From NCBI RefSeq assembly GCF_040096455.1, contig NZ_JBBMER010000001.1, positions 310,001 to 374,000 on the forward strand: 64,000 nucleotides of DNA. The letters are read 5' to 3'. Under the pieces are notes generated by a model. It saw only the letters and a program-made list of their open reading frames with translations. It was not told the DNA's origin and did not search any database. A program made the position numbers and the translations under genes. This DNA comes from Lachnospira rogosae (lineage in GTDB: Bacteria > Bacillota > Clostridia > Lachnospirales > Lachnospiraceae). Shown piece by piece: positions 53,554-60,482 of the stretch (position 1 is the stretch's first letter; each line of letters starts with the position of its first letter).

Positions 53554-54039
53554 CTAATTGTGTTCAGATGAATAATAATATAATAACAGATGATTACCAG
53601 TAATTATAGTATCAGATGTCATATTATTAAGCTGCATAATATTATTAATGTATGTATTACGGTCTTCCAGTCCATTATTATAATCAGCTTCTAATGACCA
53701 TAATGTATCATCAGAAGTTACTTCTACACTTGTATAATACTTCTTTAAATATGGTCTGGTATCTGTCTCAGAGGCTTTAACCATAATAGAGCCAAGTGTT
53801 ATTACAGCCAGAATAATTACTGGAATTATAAGCTTTAATAAAATATTATTACATATGCAATATATATTATCAGAATTATTATGCCCTAAGCTGTTATGTT
53901 TAATATTGAATATGTTATCACTATTACGCTTATCAATATTGTATTGTCTATTATTAACACTTTCACTATAGTTATTACATTCATTATTATATATATTGAT
54001 TAAATCTGTATGGCTATGTACTGCTATTGAATTGTTCAT
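53554..54039 (-). CDS. YneA-like SOS cell-division inhibitor with LysM domain
   Basis: A 161-residue membrane protein divergent from lexA, the position of yneA in Bacillus. The N-terminal 65 residues are Asn-rich and cytoplasmic; one membrane span (about 67-87) is followed by a short LysM-like domain (about 101-155) with YYTSVEVTSDDTLWSLEADY. B. subtilis YneA also has one membrane span plus a LysM domain and delays division during DNA damage, but lacks the long N-terminal extension. GGAGGT lies six bases before the ATG. The promoter carries LexA boxes, which supports SOS control. Confidence 0.75.
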   Translation of the reverse strand: MNNSIAVHSHTDLINIYNNECNNYSESVNNRQYNIDKRNSDNIFNIKHNSLGHNNSDNIYCICNNILLKLIIPVIILAVITLGSIMVKASETDTRPYLKKYYTSVEVTSDDTLWSLEADYNNGLEDRNTYINNIMQLNNMTSDTIITGNHLLLYYYSSEHN

Positions 54040-54065
54040 AATATTACCTCCAACTGATGCATTTA

Positions 54066-54077
54066 AAACATATGTTC
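54066..54077. promoter_or_regulatory. LexA box 1
   Basis: AAACATATGTTC, one mismatch from the Gram-positive LexA core GAAC-N4-GTTC and with the preferred ATAT centre. It lies just downstream of the predicted yneA transcription start (near 54083, minus strand). Confidence 0.7.
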
Positions 54078-54089
54078 TTTATATTGGTA

Positions 54090-54118
54090 ATTATAAATTG
54101 CGAACAGTTGTTTGTCAA
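54090..54118 (-). promoter_or_regulatory. Perfect-consensus promoter of the yneA-like gene
   Basis: On the minus strand TTGACA (54118-54113) and TATAAT (54095-54090) are separated by exactly 17 bases, a full sigma-A consensus. LexA box 2 occupies the spacer and touches the -35 box. Such a strong promoter is expected only if tightly repressed. Confidence 0.85.
54101..54114. promoter_or_regulatory. LexA box 2
   Basis: CGAACAGTTGTTTG has CGAAC and GTTTG half-sites with four bases between, close to the Bacillus LexA consensus. It sits within the spacer of the yneA-like promoter. Confidence 0.75.
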
Positions 54119-54125
54119 TATCAAT

Positions 54126-54138
54126 CGAACATAAATTC
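54126..54138. promoter_or_regulatory. LexA box 3 (weaker)
   Basis: CGAACATAAATTC, one mismatch in the second half-site (ATTC for GTTC). It lies 24 bases upstream of the lexA -35 box and may contribute to autoregulation. Confidence 0.5.
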
Positions 54139-54162
54139 AGAAAAAATGTTCTGAAAATACGT

Positions 54163-54191
54163 TTGCGTTATGGACAGATGTATGTTATTAT
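54163..54191 (+). promoter_or_regulatory. Candidate lexA promoter
   Basis: TTGCGT at 54163-54168 and TATTAT at 54186-54191, spaced 17 bases; start near 54198, leader of about 28 bases before the GGAGGT-preceded ATG. Confidence 0.55.
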
Positions 54192-54225
54192 ATTGTATAT
54201 AGTTATATGATTTGGAGGTAAATAT

Positions 54226-54846
54226 ATGGCATATGGCAGAATAACACAGAAACAGTCTGAGATACTTGAATATATAAAGTCACAGATATTGAATAAAGGA
54301 TATCCACCATCAGTTAGAGATATATGTGCTGCTGTTAATTTAAAGTCAACATCATCAGTACACGCACATCTTGAATCTCTTGAGAAGAATGGTTACATAA
54401 GAAGAGATCCAACAAAGTCAAGAACAATAGAGATTATAGATGATAATTTTAATCTTGCCCGCAGAGAGGTAGTTAATGTACCTATTCTTGGCCGTGTAGC
54501 TGCCGGAGAGCCTTTACTGGCAGTTGATAATATAACTGGCTACTTCCCTATTCCAGCGGAATTTATGCCTAATGAAGAGTGTTTTATGCTTACTGTTCAG
54601 GGTGAAAGTATGATTAATACAGGAATTTACAATGGCGACCACGTTATTGTTAAGAAGTGTAATACTGCTGAGAATTCAGATATTGTTGTAGCACTTATAG
54701 ATGATTCTGCAACAGTAAAGAGATTTTACAAAGAAGACGGACATATAAGACTTCAGCCAGAGAATGATTTTATGGATCCTATTATAGTTGATGATTGTTC
54801 AATAGTCGGTAAGGTTATAGGTCTGATAAGATGGCAGGTTGATTAA
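54226..54846 (+). CDS. lexA: LexA repressor
   Basis: SOS master repressor, 206 residues. The N-terminal winged helix recognises GAAC-N4-GTTC boxes. The cleavage site is Ala93-Gly94 in RVAAGEP, the catalytic Ser128 is in GESM and Lys165 in ATVKRFY. A TTTGGAGGT site precedes the ATG. Boxes in the shared upstream region suggest that it controls itself and the divergent yneA-like gene. Confidence 0.97.
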   Translation: MAYGRITQKQSEILEYIKSQILNKGYPPSVRDICAAVNLKSTSSVHAHLESLEKNGYIRRDPTKSRTIEIIDDNFNLARREVVNVPILGRVAAGEPLLAVDNITGYFPIPAEFMPNEECFMLTVQGESMINTGIYNGDHVIVKKCNTAENSDIVVALIDDSATVKRFYKEDGHIRLQPENDFMDPIIVDDCSIVGKVIGLIRWQVD

Positions 54847-54904
54847 TTATCTGCACATAATATAGTACATAATACACACTGTATATAGTATCATAATTAT
54901 AATG

Positions 54905-54947
54905 TATATAATATCATCAAGCGTAATACACTTGATGATATTATATA
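54905..54947. terminator. Long palindrome after lexA
   Basis: A perfect 17-bp stem (54905-54921 with 54931-54947), nine-base loop, AT-rich. It stands between convergent lexA and rsfS and has no clear T-run, so it may be a processing hairpin or a part of a double terminator. Confidence 0.5.
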
Positions 54948-54953
54948 TACTAT

Positions 54954-55027
54954 AAAAGCTGTAAATTTATGAATGGTTATAGATAAATAATACCGACAAT
55001 CATAAATTTACAGCTTTTATTTTTGCT
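54954..55027. terminator. Bidirectional terminator between lexA and rsfS
   Basis: A perfect 19-bp stem (54954-54972 with 55000-55018) with a 27-base loop. T-runs lie on both sides: TTTTATTTTT on the plus strand, and TTTTATAG on the minus strand. It can end both lexA and the obgE-rsfS operon. Confidence 0.8.
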
Positions 55028-55036
55028 TTTTTATTT

Positions 55037-55393
55037 TTAGAGTGTATCTATATCAACTTCTTTGCCATCTCGCCATAATCTTTCAAGATTATAGAATGAA
55101 CGGCTTTCTTCATCAAATATGTGAAGTACAACATCATTATAGTCAAGGAGAATCCAAGAAGCATTGTTGTAACCCTCTACCTTAGGGTCATCAAAGCCAG
55201 CCTTGTACATCTGCTCTTCAACATTGTCAACCATAGCCTGCACCTGATTGGCATTGCTTCCGTTGGCAATTATGAAATAATCTGCAAGAATAGATATTTC
55301 ACTTATATCTATTACTTTTACATCATATCCCTTTTTTTCCTTTAATGCTTCTACAGCTACTTTTGCCATCTGTTTTGAAGTATCTTTTATCAT
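55037..55393 (-). CDS. rsfS: Ribosome silencing factor RsfS
   Basis: A 118-residue protein that binds L14 and prevents joining of ribosomal subunits under starvation. Motifs: VIDISEISILADYFIIANGSNANQV region, WILLDYNDVVLHIF and the end with YNLERLWRDG. Last gene of the obgE-yhbY-nadD-yqeK-rsfS operon. Confidence 0.96.
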   Translation of the reverse strand: MIKDTSKQMAKVAVEALKEKKGYDVKVIDISEISILADYFIIANGSNANQVQAMVDNVEEQMYKAGFDDPKVEGYNNASWILLDYNDVVLHIFDEESRSFYNLERLWRDGKEVDIDTL

Positions 55394-55437
55394 AATATTT
55401 AGTCCTTTCTGTTATCATTTTCTATTATTATTAAGGT

Positions 55438-56016
55438 TTATTTGCATTTATAAAATTTATAGGTATCCAGAGTAATGCTGTCAATCGGATTGCCTTTTTT
55501 GTTAAGATAATTAATTGTATCATCTAATATCTGTAAAACAGCTTTGTCAATATCAGTAAATGCAAGATATCTGATTGTATCAAGATTAGCCGCTTTGTTG
55601 CGATATGGTTCAATATAGTCAGCTACAAATACGATTTTCTCAAGCATAGTCATATCAGGATGTCCGGTCGTGTGCCATTTGATAGCACCAAGTATGTCTT
55701 CATCTTTAATACCATATTTTACATCTGCATAAAATGCACCAAGCTTTGAATGTAAAAGATAAGGGCTTTCGTATTCTGACTTAGTTATTTCTATATTATT
55801 CTGTTCACATTCGGTTATTTTTTGTTCGTCTGGAACACATTTTGCACAGTCGTGTAACAGGCCGCTTATATACGCTTTCTGCATATCTACACCATATCTT
55901 GATGCAAGACAGGCAGATGTATCTGCAACACCAATAGTGTGTCTGAAACGCATTTTATCACTCTTTAAAGCACGTTTAACATCTTTTCTAAGGCTTTCAA
56001 TATATGAATTATCCAT
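55438..56016 (-). CDS. yqeK: HD-domain diadenosine tetraphosphate hydrolase YqeK
   Basis: HD-family metal hydrolase that cleaves Ap4A symmetrically into ADP; 192 residues. His26 and the His55-Asp56 pair (SGLLHDCAKC) form the metal site, and IKWHTTGHPDMT gives further ligands. The start at 56016 is chosen because the ATG five codons upstream (56031) overlaps the GGAG ribosome binding site. It is placed after nadD as usual. Confidence 0.94.
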   Translation of the reverse strand: MDNSYIESLRKDVKRALKSDKMRFRHTIGVADTSACLASRYGVDMQKAYISGLLHDCAKCVPDEQKITECEQNNIEITKSEYESPYLLHSKLGAFYADVKYGIKDEDILGAIKWHTTGHPDMTMLEKIVFVADYIEPYRNKAANLDTIRYLAFTDIDKAVLQILDDTINYLNKKGNPIDSITLDTYKFYKCK

Positions 56017-56158
56017 ACCATTTATCTCCATTCTAGTACACTAATAAAGAAGTAAAATAATTAAATGGTTTACTGTGCATTGATATATAAATATATATTT
56101 ATATTTATAAATTACCATTTTGCAGCAAAAATCTTTTTGATATTAGTATCTTTTATTT

Positions 56159-56776
56159 TTAAGCCGTAAAAAATTTTTTATTATACAATCCATTGTCGGC
56201 TATATATCCAGCAACCGCATTTCCAACAAACGGCGAAATATTGTGACCTGCCGCCGCTTCATCACGGATAAATGTTGAGCTGAATGGGTAATCATCGCAA
56301 GATATTAAGTCTATATGTGCATTATACTTATCTATAAGCCAGTCACGTCTTTTTATAAGCTCATCGAGTGGGTGTTCGTCCCTGTTAGCGGCAAGTATAT
56401 GACAGTTGGCACATATATAATCAGGCTTATACCATGTATTAAGTGTAAATAATGAGTCTGCACCGATTATAAAGTATATCTTATCATAATCGTCTTTCAG
56501 CAGTTTTAATGTATCGGCTGTATAAGTTCTGCCACCACGTTCTATCTCTAATGTTGATAATTCCATATAGTCATAATCTTTAATAGCAAGGCTGACCATA
56601 TTACAGCGATGTGTGGCAGAAACTATATTGCTGTTGTCCTTATAAGCCGGCGAATATGATGGCATAACAAGAATATATGGTATATTGAATTGTTCGTGTG
56701 CCGCTTTGGCAATCGCAATGTGTCCATTGTGGACAGGATTAAATGTACCGCCCATTATTCCAACTATGCCGGACAT
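56159..56776 (-). CDS. nadD: Nicotinate-nucleotide adenylyltransferase
   Basis: Makes deamido-NAD from nicotinate mononucleotide and ATP; 205 residues. Nucleotidyltransferase motif GGTFNPVHNGHI near the N-terminus and SSTFIRDEAAAG near the C-terminus bind ATP. FIIGADSL is also typical. AAGGAGG precedes the ATG. Confidence 0.97.
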   Translation of the reverse strand: MSGIVGIMGGTFNPVHNGHIAIAKAAHEQFNIPYILVMPSYSPAYKDNSNIVSATHRCNMVSLAIKDYDYMELSTLEIERGGRTYTADTLKLLKDDYDKIYFIIGADSLFTLNTWYKPDYICANCHILAANRDEHPLDELIKRRDWLIDKYNAHIDLISCDDYPFSSTFIRDEAAAGHNISPFVGNAVAGYIADNGLYNKKFFTA

Positions 56777-56834
56777 ATAGCCTCCTTAAAAACTCATTAT
56801 GTTAATTCTGTAATATGATTTATTTAATTTGATA

Positions 56835-57140
56835 TTACTTCTTCTTATTATCCTTAGGAAGTTCAATTTTCTTGTTATCCTTAGACTCTTTATATAATAC
56901 AATCTTCTTTCCGATAACCTGAACAACCTGTGAGTGTGTTCTCTCAGCTACAATCTGTGCGATTTCCTTAGGATCATCAGCACAGTTCTGAAGAACATTA
57001 ATCTTTATTAACTCCCTTGCTTCCAATGCCTCGGCTATAGCCTTGGTATTTTCTGGTGTAAGACTATTCTTTCCAAACTGGAATATTGGATCCATAGTCA
57101 TAGCAAGTCCCTTTAAATATGCACGCTGTTTGCTTGTCAT
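56835..57140 (-). CDS. yhbY: YhbY-type RNA-binding protein (CRM domain)
   Basis: A 101-residue ribosome-assembly factor with a CRM/KH-like fold: RAYLKGLAMTMDPIFQFGKN contains the start of the fold and the GKNSLT loop, followed by LEARELIKINVLQN. The C-terminal tail is Lys-rich. It lies between obgE and nadD. Confidence 0.95.
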   Translation of the reverse strand: MTSKQRAYLKGLAMTMDPIFQFGKNSLTPENTKAIAEALEARELIKINVLQNCADDPKEIAQIVAERTHSQVVQVIGKKIVLYKESKDNKKIELPKDNKKK

Positions 57141-57163
57141 AGTTAATTCCTTTCTTTTATGTG

Positions 57164-57201
57164 TTTCATTGCATAGTCAGTGATAAGATTATGCAATGAA
57201 A
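57164..57201 (-). other. Intercistronic hairpin between obgE and yhbY
   Basis: A perfect 12-bp stem (57164-57175 with 57190-57201), loop of 14 bases. No T-run follows on either strand, so it is more likely an mRNA stabilising or processing element than a terminator. Confidence 0.55.
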
Positions 57202-57233
57202 TATTTATAGTGTCATACATTATTTCTATTAAG

Positions 57234-57274
57234 TAAGCTCTATAATAATAAAATCTATTAAGCTCTATAATAAT
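57234..57274. repeat. 16-base direct repeat at the obgE 3' end
   Basis: TAAGCTCTATAATAAT occurs at 57234-57249 and 57259-57274. The second copy contains the last obgE codons and stop; the first lies just beyond it. It looks like a small local duplication of the gene's end. Confidence 0.8.
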
Positions 57275-58556
57275 CAAATTCAAGATAATCGCCAACCCGT
57301 ACTGTATCGCCCTCTTCAATTCCAAGTTCTTCAAGTCGGTCGATAGCACCAGAACTCTTCATAAACTTCTGGAAGAAGTTAAAGCCTTTTTCTGACTCAA
57401 GGTTAGTGTAACCAAGCATTTTATCAATACGTTCACCTTCAACGATGAATACGCCATTCTCGTCAATATATACATTGTAATTATCATCTGAGTTATCAAG
57501 AAGTTCGTCAACATCGAATTCCTTCTCAAATATAACTACATCATCAGGGAAGTTATCAAGAAGCTCTCTTACTGCGTATAAAAGTTCTTTAACGCCCTGT
57601 CCGGTTACGGCTGATATTGGGTATACCTTAATGCCTTCCGGCTCAAATGCGGCCTTTATAAGCTCTACAGGGTTAGTTCCTGAGCCGTCATCATATATGG
57701 CATCAATCTTATTGGCAGCTATTACCTGAGGCCTTTTAAGAAGATCAGGATTGTAAGCCTCTAATTCTGCATTGATAGCTTTAATATCAGCTATAGGATC
57801 TCGTCCCTCAGTAGAAGCTGCATCTACAATATGGATAATAACCTTAGTTCTCTCAATGTGTCTTAAGAACTGGTGTCCAAGACCAACGCCCTCAGAAGCA
57901 CCCTCTATAAGACCTGGAATATCAGCTATTACAAAGCCCTTACCACCATCTATATCAACAACACCAAGATTAGGGTTAAGTGTTGTGAAATGATAGTTAG
58001 CTATCTTTGGACGTGCATTAGTTACTCTTGATAAAAATGTAGATTTACCCACGTTAGGGAAACCAACAAGACCTACATCAGCAATACATTTTAATTCAAG
58101 TCTTACCCAGAGCTCTTTAGCTTCCTGTCCCGGCTGTGCATACTGTGGAGCCTGCATTGTAGCTGTGGCATAGTTCATATTACCCTTTCCGCCGCGTCCA
58201 CCTTTAAGGATAGTTTCTTTCATATTATCGCCTGACATATCAGCAATTACCTTGCCTGATTCGTCATCATATATTACAGTACCTTCAGGAACTTTGATTA
58301 TAAGGTCTTCTCCGTTCTTTCCAGTACATCTTTTCTTTCCGCCTTCTTCACCGCTCTGTGCGATATACTTGCTATTATGTCTGAAATCACCAAGTGTATT
58401 AAGTCCTTTATCTACCTGAAATATGATGTCACCACCGTGTCCACCATTACCGCCATCTGGTCCACCAGCAGGTACATAAAGCTCACGTCTGAAACTTACG
58501 TGTCCGTCCCCACCCTTACCAGATTTAATAAATATTCTTACTTTATCTGAAAACAT
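57258..58556 (-). CDS. obgE: GTPase ObgE/CgtA
   Basis: Ribosome-assembly and stress GTPase, 432 residues. Domains in order: the Gly-rich Obg fold (SGKGGDGHVSFRREL, GGPDGGNGGHGGDI), the GTPase with GFPNVGKST, DIPGLIEGASEG and NKID, and a C-terminal OCT domain. The start at 58556 is preferred; the ATG four codons upstream (58568) is part of the GGAG site. In most Firmicutes it is co-transcribed with rplU-prp-rpmA, but here a terminator separates them. Confidence 0.97.
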   Translation of the reverse strand: MFSDKVRIFIKSGKGGDGHVSFRRELYVPAGGPDGGNGGHGGDIIFQVDKGLNTLGDFRHNSKYIAQSGEEGGKKRCTGKNGEDLIIKVPEGTVIYDDESGKVIADMSGDNMKETILKGGRGGKGNMNYATATMQAPQYAQPGQEAKELWVRLELKCIADVGLVGFPNVGKSTFLSRVTNARPKIANYHFTTLNPNLGVVDIDGGKGFVIADIPGLIEGASEGVGLGHQFLRHIERTKVIIHIVDAASTEGRDPIADIKAINAELEAYNPDLLKRPQVIAANKIDAIYDDGSGTNPVELIKAAFEPEGIKVYPISAVTGQGVKELLYAVRELLDNFPDDVVIFEKEFDVDELLDNSDDNYNVYIDENGVFIVEGERIDKMLGYTNLESEKGFNFFQKFMKSSGAIDRLEELGIEEGDTVRVGDYLEFDYYRA

Positions 58557-58751
58557 ATTAATCTCCATTCTAACGCTGCTAAAAGCCGCTTGTTATATTA
58601 CATAAATATATAAATAAGCCAATCTGAAATATCATATCTGAAATATCGTATAGCAATATTTGTATTATATATTAAAAGAAATATTGCCTGTTTATAGGTT
58701 AAAACAATAATTAGATATTAATTAGTTAATTAATTATCCCCTCTAATTCAC
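58557..58751 (-). other. AT-rich gap between rpmA and obgE
   Basis: About 195 bases without a gene. On the minus strand TTGGCT followed 16 bases later by TAATAT is a possible obgE promoter. It also holds two copies of GATATTTCAGAT in direct repeat and an 8-bp AT-rich inverted repeat (GCAATATT/AATATTGC). Nothing else is recognised. Confidence 0.35.
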
Positions 58752-58781
58752 AAAAAGCCCCAAATCCGAAGATTTGGAGCT
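58752..58781 (-). terminator. Terminator after rpmA
   Basis: On the minus strand an 11-bp stem (one G-U pair) with a TTCG tetraloop closed by C-G, followed by five T. The UUCG loop makes it very stable. It separates rplU-prp-rpmA from obgE. Confidence 0.9.
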
Positions 58782-58793
58782 TATAAAAACTAA

Positions 58794-59084
58794 TTAGTTC
58801 TCTGAGGCAACAGGATAAACAGAAACCTGCTTCTTATCTCTGCCCTTTCTTTCAAACTTAACAGTTCCATCAACAAGTGCGAATAATGTATCATCGCCAC
58901 CACGACCAACATTAACACCTGGATGAATCTTTGTTCCACGCTGTCTGTAAAGAATATTACCAGCTAAAACGAACTGTCCATCAGCTCTCTTTGCACCTAA
59001 TCTCTTAGATTCTGAATCTCTACCATTCTTTGTAGAACCAACACCCTTTTTATGAGCGAAAAACTGAAGGTTCAAATTCAACAT
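58794..59084 (-). CDS. rpmA: 50S ribosomal protein L27 with cleavable N-terminus
   Basis: A 96-residue L27 at the peptidyl-transferase centre. The N-terminus reads MLNLNLQFF before AHKKGVGSTKNGRDS; in Firmicutes this extension is removed by Prp after the FF, exposing the residues that reach the active site. prp is the preceding gene, five bases upstream. The remaining sequence is standard L27. Confidence 0.98.
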   Translation of the reverse strand: MLNLNLQFFAHKKGVGSTKNGRDSESKRLGAKRADGQFVLAGNILYRQRGTKIHPGVNVGRGGDDTLFALVDGTVKFERKGRDKKQVSVYPVASEN

Positions 59085-59088
59085 AACA

Positions 59089-59418
59089 TTACACCTCCTT
59101 GACGGTAATCAATAAGTAATCAGGATTATCAGCAGCCATAGTTCTTAAACCAAGTTCTAAGGCATCTAACAATACCTGTGTTGTATCACTGATATTAGAA
59201 GTGACTATGTAATCAATACTAGCCTCCTCATCATCAACCGACATATCATATACGGCATCCGTGAATTGCTCAATCGAATTAATCGTATTGATAGTCAATA
59301 CAGAAATTGCAGAACAGATAATATCACTACCTTCTTCTGCATAGCCAGCATGTCCTGCTGACTTAAAGCCTACAGTCCTGTTCGTAGCAGACGACTTGTA
59401 GATTGTTATATGAGTCAT
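59089..59418 (-). CDS. prp: Ribosomal-processing cysteine protease Prp
   Basis: Cleaves the N-terminal extension of L27. The 109-residue product has the catalytic pair His23 (GHAGYAEEGSD) and Cys35 (IICSAIS), almost the same spacing as in S. aureus Prp. The ATG at 59418 is preceded by GAGGTG; a GTG three codons upstream (59427) overlaps that site. It lies between rplU and rpmA as expected. Confidence 0.95.
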   Translation of the reverse strand: MTHITIYKSSATNRTVGFKSAGHAGYAEEGSDIICSAISVLTINTINSIEQFTDAVYDMSVDDEEASIDYIVTSNISDTTQVLLDALELGLRTMAADNPDYLLITVKEV

Positions 59419-59447
59419 GGATAACACACCTCACATCCGATTAATAA

Positions 59448-59756
59448 TTAAGCATTAATCTTTTCAATCTTAACCTTAGTGAAGAGCTGTCTGTGACCGT
59501 TCTTCTTGTGATATCCAGTTTTTCTCTTATACTTATACACGATGACTTTCTTGTCCTTACCTTCTTCAACAACGCTTGCTGTAACTGTTGCTCCTGCTAC
59601 TGTAGGATCACCAACCTTAGCTTCACCGTTATTAACGAAAAGAACCTGGTCAAATGTAACAGTATCGCCAGCGTTAACACCAAGCTTTTCAACCTTGATT
59701 ACATCGCCTTCTGAAACTGTGTACTGTTTACCACCTGTTGCAATAATTGCGTACAT
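59448..59756 (-). CDS. rplU: 50S ribosomal protein L21
   Basis: A 102-residue 23S rRNA-binding protein. It begins MYAIIATGGKQYTVSEGD and ends with the basic region KRKTGYHKKNGHRQ. AGGAGGTG precedes the ATG. First gene of rplU-prp-rpmA, with an L21-type leader. Confidence 0.98.
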   Translation of the reverse strand: MYAIIATGGKQYTVSEGDVIKVEKLGVNAGDTVTFDQVLFVNNGEAKVGDPTVAGATVTASVVEEGKDKKVIVYKYKRKTGYHKKNGHRQLFTKVKIEKINA

Positions 59757-59833
59757 ATGGCACCTCCTAAAATAATTACTCGCCAGTTTTGGAGAGGTAA
59801 AATACCTGCTTATGTCCTAACTGAGCGGCACAC
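59757..59833 (-). promoter_or_regulatory. L21-type ribosomal protein leader
   Basis: The minus-strand leader of rplU contains CAGTT paired with AACTG, enclosing a small hairpin (AGGTA-TTT-TACCT), with conserved-looking GTTAGGACAT and CTCTCC segments. Such a leader is known upstream of rplU in Firmicutes (Rfam L21 leader) and is thought to allow autoregulation by L21. Assigned from memory of the motif and from position. Confidence 0.6.
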
Positions 59834-59839
59834 TAGAAT

Positions 59840-59868
59840 ATAATATAGTATCAGTAAACAAATGTCAA
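59840..59868 (-). promoter_or_regulatory. Promoter of rplU-prp-rpmA
   Basis: On the minus strand a perfect TTGACA (59868-59863) and TATTAT (59845-59840) are separated by 17 bases. Predicted start is near 59833. Confidence 0.8.
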
Positions 59869-59896
59869 TAGTCTTAAAAAAATAATTCTAAAAAAA

Positions 59897-60478
59897 TTAT
59901 AAAATCCACAATCCTATAAATCCGCATATAATTCCACATATAATTCCGGCAATAACATCTTTAATAAAATGCACACCCATAACAACTCTTAATACTGCAA
60001 GCACAAGTGTCATAACTAAAAGTATAATACCGACAGGCTGGTATATATATAACCAGCACATTGCAATAATAGTGATTGAGAATATATGTCTGCTTGGCAT
60101 AGACTCTCCCTCTTTATCTTTTTTTACAATAGGTGTTATATTATATTTTGTATATGGTCTTGGTGAATCAAGACATTTTCTTATAAATGATACAAATATA
60201 AATGAAGTTAATGGTGCAAGTATAAGTTTAGCTGTAATAAATACATTAGATGTTTCAACATAACCTGTTGCATCTACGCTTAGAGCAATTGCAGGTGTTG
60301 CGATTGTTGATTTGGATCTGGCACATAATACAATAAGAACCATATACGATAGTGCAGTAACATACGGAAGCACTTTATATAATAAGAGCAGAATGTTCTT
60401 TAGTGCCTTATGCGTATCAAGGTAATTGTATACAGCATTATATCTTTTTTCATAGCTCGTTAAATTATTCTCTGACAT
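59897..60478 (-). CDS. PAP2-family membrane phosphatase
   Basis: A 193-residue membrane protein with about five hydrophobic segments and the three PAP2 phosphatase motifs: KCLDSPRPY, PSRH (PSGH in most members) and RVVMGVHFIKD with the catalytic His. Members dephosphorylate undecaprenyl pyrophosphate or phosphatidic acid; which one applies cannot be told. It starts five bases after the RNase E/G gene on the minus strand, with GGAGAG inside that gene's end. Confidence 0.88.
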   Translation of the reverse strand: MSENNLTSYEKRYNAVYNYLDTHKALKNILLLLYKVLPYVTALSYMVLIVLCARSKSTIATPAIALSVDATGYVETSNVFITAKLILAPLTSFIFVSFIRKCLDSPRPYTKYNITPIVKKDKEGESMPSRHIFSITIIAMCWLYIYQPVGIILLVMTLVLAVLRVVMGVHFIKDVIAGIICGIICGFIGLWIL

Positions 60479-60482
60479 AAAT

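Noticed and set aside
52085..55027. Long perfect palindromes around 52.1 and 54.9 kb as mobile-element ends
   Set aside because: They differ from each other in sequence, have terminator-type loops and lie between convergent genes; no transposase or target duplication is present.
57143..57349. Open frame of 68 codons on the minus strand overlapping the obgE 3' end
   Set aside because: It reads through the obgE end in another frame, has no ribosome binding site and contains the small direct repeat; probably not a gene.
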